A stretch of DNA of 64,000 nt from Adiantum capillus-veneris (lineage: Eukaryota; Streptophyta; Polypodiopsida; Polypodiales; Pteridaceae), in contig CM043959.1 in assembly GCA_014529385.2 (NCBI GenBank), positions 6,288,466 through 6,352,465 of the forward strand. The letters are read 5' to 3'. How positions within the stretch are numbered: the first letter of the stretch is position 1; each line of letters begins with the position of its first letter. The notes beneath the pieces are model-generated. The model saw only the letters and a program-made list of their open reading frames with translations, was not told where the DNA came from and did not search any database. Positions 11,441-21,881 of this stretch are shown in pieces. A program made the position numbers and the translations under genes.

Positions 11441-12880
11441 TGTGACCTATGAAAGGCTCAATGAAGGAACACATAAAACCAAACACAAAATATTGATTGA
11501 AGAGACATGCTCCTTTCAATCAAGAGTAGGATGATGAACATATAAATTGGGGGAATATGGCATTCTGAAGCTGTGCATCATCTACCATTAGAGTATGCCA
11601 CACTATTTCCTATATCTCTATAGCACCTAAATGGAGCAAATAAAGTTTGGAATATCGGACTAATAAGACATACCTTGAAGGCATGAGTAAAACTCACATG
11701 AAAGCAATTGAGAGTGCAACAAATGATCATGTGATGATTGAATAAGAGATGGAAACAAAATCAATTAAGGACATGTGTGATTAAGAGAGTATATTTTCCT
11801 ATTCTTGAACAAACAATCAAGCTGGGTTTTTGACTGAAAAACTAGTGTCCCAATTTTTAAAAGGTTTTTTGTATGTTTTTGGGGCTAAAATTCCCTTGCT
11901 TTCGACCTTTGCCTCAAAGAAATCGGAAAGAATTTACACGATTTAGTGAAAAAACCAAAAAAGTCATTAACTTTCGGACTAAAAATCGAGAGAGCTTCAA
12001 GTACGTCTTTCCTTTTCAGTTGTCAAAACTAGTCCTAAAAAGATCCAAGTGTAGTGTGTGTTTCACTAATTAAATTTCAAAACCCCACCTCTTGTTCAAC
12101 CTTCTTGAAAAAAATTACATGTTTTAGTGAAAAAAACAAAAAAAAAATCCTTTGAAATTTGGCCTACAACTTGGGAAAGTTTCAAGAGTGCCCCTTTTTC
12201 CCTATGGTTAGAAAAAATGTTCCTAGCAAGCCTTGAACAAAACCGCAAAAGTAATCATGATGGTAAGAATATGATGGCCAACACTCTTTATGGATGTTGA
12301 GCCTCATCACTATATCACACCAACTTCAAATGGGATCAATGGTGGAAGGAAAAAATGCGGTGCACATCAATCATGGGATGTTGGATGTGGCGGCACATAG
12401 GCAACCCGAATTTACAAATTTGCCCCAAATCTATAATTCCCCTCACATTTACAACACACTCAAATCCCGTATATTTCCATGTGCGCATGCAAGCATAGTG
12501 GTTACCGTGGAGAGGTGGTGGGTTTAAGATGTGGGGCGTAGAATATCTCGAATCTACAAAGTCTTAAATTTTAACAAATGAATTTTTTTATTCCTGCCAT
12601 CAAACACATGCTGTATATTCTAGTGTCCCATACCACTAGAATAAGTAGTATATGTCATACCCTGATGAATTAGGATATCATTGGTCATACATATCATTCA
12701 ATAATCGATCTTTATAAATTTTAAGTCCAAATCATCATATACTGAACATTCAATGGCCTAGTAACTTGTGTGTAGCGAAGAATAGCATAAACATAGTGAG
12801 TATTTCATTAGAATAGATTCCTAATAAGCATTGCAAGAGTGCTTGGATGGAGAGAACAACAAAAAGCATAACACCTTGTT
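11441..12880. other. Noncoding; diverged tandem duplication at about 11930-12200
   Basis: No gene seen. Two copies of a segment containing 'tttagtgaaaaaa(c)caaaa' followed by 'gagcttcaag' or 'aagtttcaag' start near 11932 and 12114, a period of about 182 bases. Integrase debris of the preceding gypsy relic may extend into 11440-11800 but I cannot read it reliably. Confidence 0.45.
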
Positions 12881-12884
12881 AGAT

Positions 12885-13960
12885 AGGCATGAACAATACT
12901 TCAAAAGAGAGAGAAATTAAACTATTGACAATAGTTGAGGACCGGATTTACATGGAGCCGGTCCCCCCTCCAAAAGGCTTTGTATTATAGGTTTCGCCAT
13001 CAAGGGAGACATTTTACAATACAATACTTTGTGTTCCTTCAATAACTCGCCGGTGCAATGAAGATGGAAGCTTCAAGCACCATGCACACACTTATAAAAC
13101 ACACTCAATTCCCTCACGGTCTCAGACCCAAGACCTCACACACCTTCGAAGATGGTGAGAGCTAACGGGGTATGAGAGTAGATTGAGAGGAGAAGGAGTA
13201 GTCTTACGAGAAAGAAGTATATATCCTCACATAATCACTTATAAAAGCTTAGCATAGCTTAGTAATTAGCATGGTAGAGGAGCTGAGCATGCATTGAAGC
13301 TTGGATCTTGGTTGGATTTGCATCACCAAGCCAAGAGTTATTGGTGTAGGCCTCCCTTCTCAAAAGCTGGGAGAAGATGATGAGATTTCCATTAAACCTT
13401 GGAGAAGGAGAGAGAGTTCTTTGCTCCACACATGAGTTGTGTGAGTGTGTGTGTGATAATGGCTTTGAAAAATTAGCCCCCTCTCTCTCTTGGTCGACCC
13501 CTCTTGCTAATTCCTCTTGCTGGCTTCCCATTGGACCTCTCCAAGCTTAGACATTAGGATTTAAGTGGTCAAATGAGGAGCCTTGTGACATGTGTCCCCC
13601 TTTCCCCTTTTATGAGGGATTTAGGTAATTAATTAATGCAATTAACTCTCATTGGAACCCTTGTCTTCTGGCCAATAGGAATCAAGCAAGCCATTGGGCT
13701 GCTGAGTGCTCATTGGACCCCTTGGAAGACTGTCCAATAGTCTTCTAGAGAGCTTAATTCTTATTGGTTATTTTATTAAGTGTTTTCAAATGAATTAAAC
13801 CAGATTTTCTCTAGCCTAATTCTCATTGGTCCACCTCTATGGCCATCCAATAGGATTTGAATGTACCTTGGGGGCAATTGGGCTAGAAGGCTGATATGTG
13901 TCCCCTATTCCCTTTGAATAAAGGGAGCCTGTGTGTGTGTGTGTTTCTCTCTCATCCCCT
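12885..13960 (+). repeat. Repeat family copy A (inverted partner at 57.5-58.45 kb)
   Basis: This stretch matches the reverse complement of 57520-58445 in the same order. Shared landmarks include 'gacaatagttgagga', 'gcattgaagc' with 'ttggttggatt', 'tgtccccctttccccttt' and repeated 'ccaataggattt'-like words. The first about 300 bases also align as protein: TIVEDRIYMEPVPPP here, TIVEDRIYVEPVPPP in copy B. Copy A has at least two stops in that frame. The element type is not known; an LTR, a gene fragment carried by a transposon, or a noncoding repeat are all possible. Confidence 0.7.
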
Positions 13961-14426
13961 ACTAAAAGGGCTCTCCCCCTCCTATGTAGGGATCTAGAAA
14001 GACTTTGTGTACACTTACAAAGCATCCATTTTCCCTAAGGTTTGACCATTGGACTTACCCTTTGAAATTTGGAACCTTAGCATTTTGGAAGTCTTAATGG
14101 GCTGAACCTTAGGTCTTTGAATCCCATTGCTTGTACATTGCTCTTCTACAGATGGTCCACCTTTGGATCCCTAATTTCCCTCCTTTGGTTCCCTATTTTG
14201 ACCAATCTGCTAGCCTTAACAATAATCTAGCCTTTTCTCCCCTGGTACTTCCCCATATTAAATGATTAGTTTAACATGAGAAAATCATTTAGGAGAATTA
14301 GATATTAGTTATTATGACATATACCGAATCCAAATATAAGCCCAAATCCAAATCACTTGCATTATATATCTGAGTAACAAAATCATAGTAGGACAGTGGT
14401 GGCTAGCCATCATGATTTTGTGATTG

Positions 14427-14464
14427 GCGTTGCCTAATCGACGAAACTACACCAATGAGACGTG
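14427..14464. repeat. Left end of a degenerate tandem repeat (copia target site)
   Basis: Contains 'gttgcctaatcgacgaaact', matching the unit that recurs to the right of the copia element at 20006-20290 (for example 'ttgcctaaaccgacaaatct'). It shows that the element inserted into a pre-existing array. Confidence 0.6.
14460..14464. repeat. 5' target-site duplication (acgtg)
   Basis: Five bases next to the 5' LTR. The right-hand partner at 20006-20010 is acatg, one base different. The change is CG to CA, as expected from deamination of a methylated cytosine on the opposite strand. Confidence 0.75.
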
Positions 14465-14656
14465 TGTTGGGGTATAAAGCCCAATGTGGTCGCCCAGGTA
14501 AGTGGGCGGGCCGCCAGGTATGTACACATATTCTTTTGTAAAAACCTAATAAGAACTCACTATGCTCTACACATTACAGTAGAGCGAGTTCACCATATCG
14601 TCGTGCTCTTCTTCTCGCACTCTCTCTCGCATCGCACTTCCGCTCGTACTCCTTCA
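14465..14656 (+). repeat. 5' LTR of copia element (192 bp)
   Basis: Runs from TGTTGGGG to CTTCA and is followed after two bases by the primer-binding site. A TATAAAG-like word lies only about 9 bases inside the LTR, so little U3 sequence precedes it. The pyrimidine-rich end (cttcttctcgcactctctctcgc) is typical R/U5 composition. Confidence 0.95.
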
Positions 14657-14658
14657 AA

Positions 14659-14670
14659 TGGTATCAGAGC
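14659..14670 (+). promoter_or_regulatory. Primer-binding site, initiator tRNA-Met type
   Basis: TGGTATCAGAGC, the standard plant copia primer site complementary to the 3' end of initiator tRNA-Met, two bases after the 5' LTR. Confidence 0.95.
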
Positions 14671-15745
14671 TCAGATCGAGGCTCGGGGCAGCACTGCAGG
14701 AGGCTAGAGTCACCAGCTCAGATTGGAGTGAAATTCGACAGGCGAAGACACGGCCCCAAATCTCGTGGGTAAGCCCGAAGGGCTTGGTATTGTCAGAATT
14801 TCATTATGAGGTCATCTCGGCCACCGTTCGGCTTCGACAAAGGTCTGCGCAAGCCATTTTCGACTACGTGGTCTCGACGAGTGCAGATCCGACTCTGCAA
14901 ATTTGGGGTTTTTGGCCTACGACTGCAGGTGCTGAGGATATCGACACTCCCAGAGTGTTGATTTGTGGCTGTCTACACATCGAAGGACGGCTCACAGTTC
15001 TTGGAGGCGTGTCACATATGACACGGGCGCATCTACACACAGTCTGTAGGCGACATCCACTAGTTCATCAGGTAGCTTGTGTTTGCTGCTTGATATTCCA
15101 GATTTCATCCTGACATTGTAGGTACTTCTACATGGGATGTATTGTCAGAGATGATGTATGTCTGTTGAGGGTTTGCTGGCTGTGAGTCACACAGCAAACA
15201 ACCGCCGCAACGGTTACAGCATACAGTGGGAAATTTGTGGATGTAAAACTTTGTGGGAAGTCTATGTATTGTCAGATTTACTGCAGCCTTTGTTGAGGGT
15301 CGAGTGAGGTTTTATTGAGCTGGGGGATTCTCGAATGTTGAGATCCTTTCGGTGATACAGGTCTTGGAGCGATCCCTCGAGCACCCTTAGATAGGCAGCT
15401 AGGATGTATTGACTATGAGTTAGACAGTTGGGATTGCATCTTTGCTTAACTGCCGTTGAGGCATTTTCACAGTCTATGCTTACATACAGGACAGTGACAG
15501 GACAGTCAGAGATAGTACAGGTGCAGGACAAGTTTACCCGCAGCTTACAGTGTCAGAGAGACAGTGTTTTTTGGTCTGTTTTTAGTACACCAGAGCCATT
15601 TTACAAAGGAGACTCTGCCGAAATTTATGCAAAATCTGAAGCTTTCTTGGTTCATTTGACAGGTTGATATTGGTTCAGAGGTCAGTTTACAGGGGAAACT
15701 CTGCCGAATTTTTCCCAAGAAAGTAAACTACTGTGAAGTGTAGCT
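14671..15745 (+). other. Copia leader (about 1.1 kb) with a 151-codon open frame
   Basis: The leader between PBS and gag is long for a copia element. An open frame at 14658-15113 starts with the ATG that overlaps the PBS (aATGGTATCAG) and runs 151 codons. Its translation has no family motif that I recognise. The remainder holds no clear frame. Confidence 0.6.
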
Positions 15746-16600
15746 ATGGCTGGATCACAGGACACTGCCCTTTACAATATGAAGAAGCTGGATGGAACCA
15801 ATTTCCCATTGTGGAAGCAGCTGATTTGGCACGTGTTGGTACAAAAGAAGCAGATAAAACCTATAAAGCTCAAGGGGATAAAACCAGAAGATATGGACGA
15901 AGATGAATGGAGCGAAATGGATGAATTGGAACTTTCTACCATTATGCTGACTTTGGCAGAAAGCATTTACTTCAATGTAGCAGACGAGATGTCGGCTTAT
16001 CAAGCATGGTTAAAGCTGAGTGATCTTTATGAGAAGCAGAGTGCAGCTTCACAGGTATACTGGCTTAAGAAGCTTGTTGACTTGAAGATGAAAGAAGGGA
16101 CACCTATGTCCAATCATCTGAATGAATTCAACACAATCTACAGTCAGTTGTCTGCTCAAGGTGTCAAGTTTGATGAACCTGTTAGAGCTATGTTCCTATT
16201 GATCACATTGCCGGAAAGTTGGGACACTTTTCGCACAGCTTTGAGTAATTCTACACCTCCAGATGGTTTGAACATAGCAGGTGTAGAAGGAAGTCTGCTT
16301 ACTGAAGAAACCAATAGAAAGACAATGGACAAAGGCAAAGGAACAGCCTTAGTTGTCAGGGGAAGGACCAAAGAAAAGTACAAAGGTGGAAAGTGGAATC
16401 AGTCTCGTAGCAAGTCCCGCAGTGCTAAAGGCAAGAGTGACATAGAATGCTACCATTGTGGCAAGAATGGTCACATGAAAAGAGACTGCAGAGAATGGAA
16501 AGCAGAAAAAGGCAAAGAGAAAGCTGAAGACCATGGTGAGAAGAACAAGTCCTCAGTGAAGATTCAAGAAATAAATGTGAAACACTGTTGCAGAGGATGA
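15746..16600 (+). CDS. gag: Copia Gag polyprotein segment (284 aa)
   Basis: The start is ATG 15746 (MAGSQDTALYNM). KLDGTNFPLWKQL near residues 13-25 is the typical copia Gag N-terminal motif. The central helical capsid-like region follows (LKKLVDLKMKEGTPMSNHL near residues 110-128). A basic tail and the zinc knuckle CYHCGKNGHMKRDC (near residues 235-248) bind the RNA genome. The frame ends at TGA 16598-16600, just before protease. The pol frame is open from 16581, so the frames overlap by 20 bases and pol is +1 relative to gag. Either one extra base in the AAA at 16580-16582 or programmed +1 shifting at the TGA could explain this. Confidence 0.9.
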   Translation: MAGSQDTALYNMKKLDGTNFPLWKQLIWHVLVQKKQIKPIKLKGIKPEDMDEDEWSEMDELELSTIMLTLAESIYFNVADEMSAYQAWLKLSDLYEKQSAASQVYWLKKLVDLKMKEGTPMSNHLNEFNTIYSQLSAQGVKFDEPVRAMFLLITLPESWDTFRTALSNSTPPDGLNIAGVEGSLLTEETNRKTMDKGKGTALVVRGRTKEKYKGGKWNQSRSKSRSAKGKSDIECYHCGKNGHMKRDCREWKAEKGKEKAEDHGEKNKSSVKIQEINVKHCCRG

Positions 16601-19600
16601 CAGTCTAGTGTCAGGAGACATCTACTTCTTGAAGAATACAATGGACTCAGCTCTTCTTACAGCATCTGATGGAAATGCACTGAGTGACTGGATTATAGAC
16701 TCAGGGGCATCACTTCATGTGTCTCCAAACAAGGAGTGGTTTACCTCTTATGTGACCACTAAAGATCATGTTCGGCTAGGCAATGGGCAGACATGTGAGA
16801 TCTTAGGTGTTGGAGATGTTCAATTGAAGTTTCAAAATGGCTCTTCTTTCACACTGAAGAATGTGAGACATGTTCCCGCAATTACAAAGAGCTTGATTAG
16901 CACAGGTTTACTTGATGATGCTTGCTACGTCACCACTTTTGGACAAAACATGTGGAAGATATCCAAGGGTTCTATGACAGTAGCACATGGAGTAAATTCT
17001 GGAGGACTTTACATGATTTATGTATCAAATGTCTCTAAAAATGTAATCAATGTAACCGAGCAGCCCAACGTTTCTTTGTGGCATAGCCGGTTAGGACATA
17101 TGTCCAAGAAGGGAATGGAAATCTTATCTCGTTCTGGTTATTTGCCTGGATTTTCATTTAATGATTTTGAATTCTGTGAACATTGTCTGTATGGTAAGCA
17201 AACACAGCAGCCACATAAGCATAGAAGCAGTAGAAGAGATACACAATTGGCACTTGTTCATAGTGATTTGTGTGGACTTATGCCTAACCTATCTCTAGGG
17301 GGAGCTTCTTACTTTATGACATTTATAGATGATTACTCGAGAAAAGTATGGTTTTACTTTCTCAAGCACAAGGATGAAGCGTTTAGTGTTTTCAAAACGT
17401 TTGTGACACTTGTGGAGAATCAGAGTGGCAAGAAGCTTAAATGCTTACGCACTGACAATGGTGGAGAGTATGTTTCAAAGGCCTTTCAGGACTTTTGTGA
17501 GTCAAAAGGTATAAAATGTGAACTTACTGCTCCTTACAATCCTCCTCAAAATGGTGTTGCTAAGAGGATGAATAGGACCATACAAGAGAAGGTCAGAAGT
17601 ATGTTGTCTAATGCACAGTTGCCAAATGGGTTTTGGGATGAAGCTGTATCAACAGGTGTTCATCTTGTAAATAGATCTCCTAGCAAGGTTTTGCAGAAGG
17701 ATTCAGTGCCAGAGATGGTATGGTCAGGCAAAATGCCCTCATACAAGCATCTCAGAGTCTTTGGCTGTGAGGCATATACTCACGTTCCAAAGGAATTTAG
17801 GAACAAACTTGAGCCAAAGAGTAGAAAGTGCATCTTTCTAGGCTATGGTAATTCTGGTGAGATGGGGTACAGACTTTGGGATCCCGAATCCAGAAAGGTT
17901 GTCCGCAGCAATGATGTTCACTTTAATGAATCCAAATATCATTCTAAACCAGAGAGGGTTGAGGAGATTAGAAGAGTTGTATTCCAAGAAGATGGACCTG
18001 CACGTGCAAGACAAAATGTCACGGCTCAAGAGGAGCAAGGACAGGATAGAGTGGAACCACAGGTTGTGGCTGAGCCTGAGCCACCTATTGTGCGTAGATC
18101 TGGACGTGTCACGCGACCTCCTGATAGGTTTGTTCCATCTATGAATTATGTCATGTTGACTGATTGCAATGAGCCTTCATGTTACAAGGAAGCAGTGCAA
18201 ATGAAGGACTCCGGGAATTGGCAATTGGCCATGCAGTCAGAGATGACAGCTCTGCATAAAAACCAGACATGGAAGCTAGTTAAATTACCACGAGGCAAAA
18301 AGGCTCTACCCTGTAAATGGGTTTACAGGTATAAGATCACCGCTCATGATAGTCAGCCAAAGTACAAAGCAAGGCTTGTTGCCAAGGGCTTTAAGCAAGA
18401 ACAAGGCATTGACTTTGATGAAGTCTTCTCTCCGGTGGTCAAGATGACTACATTGAGATGCTTTCTTGCATTGGTTGCCATATTAGATTTGGTGTTGCAC
18501 CAAATGGATGTCAAGACAACGTTCTTGCATGGTGATTTAGATGTGGAAATTTACATGCAGCAGCCAGAAGGGTTTGTTGAGAAAGGCAAGCAAGATTGGG
18601 TATGCCACTTGTTAAAGAGTCTTTATGGCTTAAAACAATCACCGAGGGCATGGTACCATAAATTCCACAAGTTTATGCTTTCTCAAGGCTACAAACGTAG
18701 TGAGTTCGATCACTGTCTATATGCAAAGAAGGCTAAGGATGGCAGTTGGCTGATCCTTATTTTGTACGTGGATGACATGTTGATTGCTGGCAAGCACTTG
18801 GAAGAAATTTCAGCTTTGAAGTCAAAGATGGCAAAATCGTTTGACATGAAAGACATGGGTGAGGCAAGTCATATACTTGGTATGCGCATTGAGAGAGACA
18901 GATCAAAGAAGTTGATTTGGTTATCTCAAACAGAGTATATTGACAAGGTTTTGCAACGTTTCAATATGGAGAAGGGAAAGGCATTGAGTGTTCCATTGCC
19001 ACCATATGTGAAACTTAGCAAACAAGATTGTTCTGTGTCTGAGGAAGAACAGGCTGAAATGGATAAGATTCCATATGCGTCTGTAGTGGGTAGTTTGATG
19101 TATGCAATGATTGCTACTCGCCCAGACATTGCATTTGCAGTGGGAGTAGTAAGTCGATACATGTCAAACCCAGACAAGAAACATTGGGAGGCAGTGAAAG
19201 GAATATTGAGATACCTGAAAGCTACAAAGAGTATGCGTATATGCTATGGGAGTCAGGAGCTAAGTGTAAAGGGTTTTACAGACTCAGATTATGCAGGTGA
19301 CTTAGACAACCGAAGGTCTACATGAGGGTATGTCTTTACATTGGCTGGTGGAGCAGTATCATGTCGTTCTAGATTACAAGATTGTGTTACTCAGTCTACT
19401 ACAGAGGCTGAATATGTTGCAGCATCAGAGGCATGCAAAGAATCAATTTGGCTTAATCGACTAGTAACAGATTTGGGAATCAAAGAAGAGATGCTTGTGT
19501 TATATTGTGATAGTCAAAGTGCTATACAATTGGCTCGCAATCCAGTTTATCACTCAAAGACAAAGCATGTGGATGTGAAGTATCATTTCATCAGGGAAAT

Positions 19601-19724
19601 GCTCGAGGATAAGCAACTTCAGCTTGTCAAAGTTCACACCATAGAAAATCCTGCTGATCTACTTACAAAAGGACTTCCCTCAGAGAGCTTTGCGCATTTT
19701 CGCAAGCAGTTAGGTGTAGGGTAG
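16581..19724 (+). pseudogene. pol: Copia Pol: protease, integrase, RT, RNase H, with a nonsense codon
   Basis: Open in one frame apart from TGA 19323-19325. Protease active site WIIDSGASLHVSP at about 16689-16727. GAG-pre-integrase and zinc region LWHSRLGHMS ... CEHCLYGKQ. Integrase core: first Asp in LVHSDLCG, second Asp in LRTDNGGEY; the third acidic position, with 35 residues between, is Lys (AAG 17562-17564, NGVAKRMNRT) where the family has Glu. RT: KWVYRYK, KARLVAKGFKQ, MDVKTTFLHGDL and the catalytic box YVDDML. RNase H: TDSDYAGDLDNRRST, the TGA, then GYVFTLAGG, TEAEYVAASEA and LYCDSQSAIQLA. The copy cannot make a normal integrase or a full RNase H unless suppressed or complemented in trans. 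Confidence 0.9.
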
Positions 19725-19787
19725 TACATCACTTCTCTACATCTCTTGTATATTAGCTTGTATAGTAGCTTCTCTCACACTTAAAGT

Positions 19788-19839
19788 ACCACATTGGACT
19801 TTAAGTGGGAGGTTGTTGGGGTATAAAGCCCAATGTGGT
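19788..19839. promoter_or_regulatory. Polypurine tract inside a 15-bp inverted repeat
   Basis: AAGTGGGAGG (19803-19812 region) directly precedes the 3' LTR and is the plus-strand primer. It lies between accacattggacttt (19788-19802) and aaagcccaatgtggt (19825-19839), which pair at 14 of 15 positions. The second arm is inside the LTR. RNA or single-stranded DNA here could fold with the PPT in a 22-base loop. Confidence 0.8.
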
Positions 19840-20005
19840 CGCCCAGGTAAGTGGGCGGGCCGCCAGGTATGTACACATATTCTTTTGTAAAAACCTAATA
19901 AGAACTCACTATGCTCTACACATTACAGTAGAGCGAGTTCACCATATCGTCGTGCTCTTCTTCTCGCACTCTCTCTCGCGTCGCACTTCCGCTCGTACTC
20001 CTTCA
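19814..20005 (+). repeat. 3' LTR of copia element (192 bp)
   Basis: Same length and sequence as the 5' LTR apart from one base, a G in ctcgcgtcg. It is followed by acatg, the right-hand target duplication. Confidence 0.95.
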
Positions 20006-20290
20006 ACATGCTGCCTAAATTGGTAAATTTGCACTAATGCTACCTGAACTGATGGATCTTCATTTAGTTTTGTACTTCTTATGTTGGCGAGTCTGCACTT
20101 AATATTGTTTTAAGAATAGTGAATCTGTAGTTTATTGGTGTGCTACCTAAATCGGAGAATTTGCACGTGTGCTTGCCTAAACCGACAAATCTCCACGTAT
20201 AACTGGTGTTGCCTAGTTTGGCGAATCTACCCCAAGATGAGCACTTACACACTACCTAAATCAACAAATCTATGTGCACGTGACTAATGG
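20006..20290. repeat. Degenerate tandem repeat flanking the copia element
   Basis: Several diverged copies of a roughly 30-base unit, for example 'ctgcctaaattggtaaattt', 'ctacctaaatcggagaattt', 'ttgcctaaaccgacaaatct', 'ttgcctagtttggcgaatct' and 'ctacctaaatcaacaaatct', usually followed by gcac or ccac. Spacing is irregular. It continues the array seen at 14427-14464. Confidence 0.7.
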
Positions 20291-20767
20291 GTCCTAGACA
20301 AGGCATAAAAATTACAATACATTTACTTGGTACCAAATTAGAGTAAGTTGGAATGCTAAAGATGTACCAAATGTTGACCATTATACCAAATCAATCGAGC
20401 TCATGTGAGTGGTAGCATAGTTTCATGACAAATCATCGTAATATAGGTTTTAATCAATGTAAGTACAAGCCATGCCTTTAGGGATAATTGATTTTACAGC
20501 TTATAACACAATGTAGACAAGTAAAAGAGCTCTGCCTTCTAAAAGTGTTCGGCTGTATTTTTTGCTTGTTGCAAAATTTCTTGGGAATAGCCTCGTGGAA
20601 ATATCTGCAAAGAGAATCACTTAAAAGAAATTAAATTTAATGAACATTAATTTATCAAACCGATATTAAACTCAGAGATTGTCGTATAAGAAGTTGCTGT
20701 AAAGAGGTGGTGGGGAATCTAGAGATCTTGAGATAATACGGGAGGTAGAGTGAGCGTTAGGGTGGTG

Positions 20768-20860
<93 letters not shown>

Positions 20861-21880
20861 TATATGTTATCTAGGTCTAAAGATACATAGATATAGAGAA
20901 TCTACTCATCTGAGATAGTTGAAATGATCTTGCTAGATGTATATTATTAGAAGGCATTTAGAAGTTTCATACCTATAGGTTCTCTAACATGATAGCATTA
21001 TACTTTAGCTTTATCTGCAAAAATGTTTCTTAAAGGCAAAGCACTAAATATGATTTCTTGTTAAATTCAACAACAATTTACAATACATTAACATTTTAAA
21101 AGATATTGATGATAAAATTGATGCGAAGTTGGGATTGAAAGCATGAAAATTTCAATTAAAACAATCGCATAGTGAAGATCGCGTAGTGAAGGTGCTATAA
21201 AAATTTTCATAGTGGTAACCAATGGATATGTGATGACTACCTGTTTAGTGTAGGCTAAAGAAATAGGTTTCTAATTGACTGCTAATAGTGCCGTAGATTC
21301 TAGAGATTTACGGATGTGAAATGGCATCCATTTTTTTGGCAACACCACTTATTAGCTGTAATAAACATATATTTGTCTATTTCCATTACATTGTCTTTGT
21401 AGGCCATAGGTTAGAAGGTACAAAAATATTGGAGTCATTATTTCAAGAGTCTTAAAGGTCAATTTAGGGTTAGTTGATGGGCACACTTTCCCTTGTAAAT
21501 TTATGGATTTTACATTTTTGGGTAATTAAGGCTATTTGTATGAGACAAGTCATAGTTTTACTTGTGAATGACAGTGGGCAAATGGCATAAACTTGACCTA
21601 TTACTAGTGTACAAGGATGATTTGCCTCATCTTAGTCTAAAGCCAAGAAAAAAATAGATTTTCCAAATTGGAGACTACCTTTTCCAAGAAGAAAGACCAG
21701 TAAAAAATACATTATCCCAAAACGTCATGTTTTTTCCACTTGTTAACTGTAGTAAATAACAATATTTCAATTTTCATTACACGTAGATCCCATTTGAAGC
21801 TAATTGTGTAAGCTAGTGTGGAGGGATGTTGAGGCTTATGCAAAGATATATGATGATTGTTAAAAGTACCAATAGAAAAG
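20291..21880. other. Noncoding, no gene seen, with (TA)n at 20771-20866
   Basis: AT-rich DNA. A TA dinucleotide run of about 95 bases with a single C interruption occupies 20771-20866. No frame, RNA gene or element end is recognised on either side. Confidence 0.6.
20771..20866. repeat. (TA)n microsatellite
   Basis: Nearly perfect TA repeat of about 48 units with one interruption (tatacatata). It is self-complementary and a likely site of length variation. Confidence 0.95.
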
Positions 21881-21881
21881 G

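Larger units (their letters stand above)
14465..20005 (+). mobile_element. Complete Ty1/copia LTR retrotransposon (5.54 kb), recent but defective
   Basis: Order: 192-bp LTR, iMet-type PBS, 1.1-kb leader, gag, protease, integrase, RT, RNase H, polypurine tract, 192-bp LTR. This gag-protease-integrase-RT order defines Ty1/copia. The LTRs begin TGTTGGGG and end CA and differ at one base (ctcgcatcg versus ctcgcgtcg), which implies recent insertion. Three lesions are visible: a frame change between gag and pol, Lys at the third DD35E integrase position, and a TGA in RNase H. Knuckle and protease motifs suggest a Tork/Tnt1-like lineage; that assignment is inference. Confidence 0.95.
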
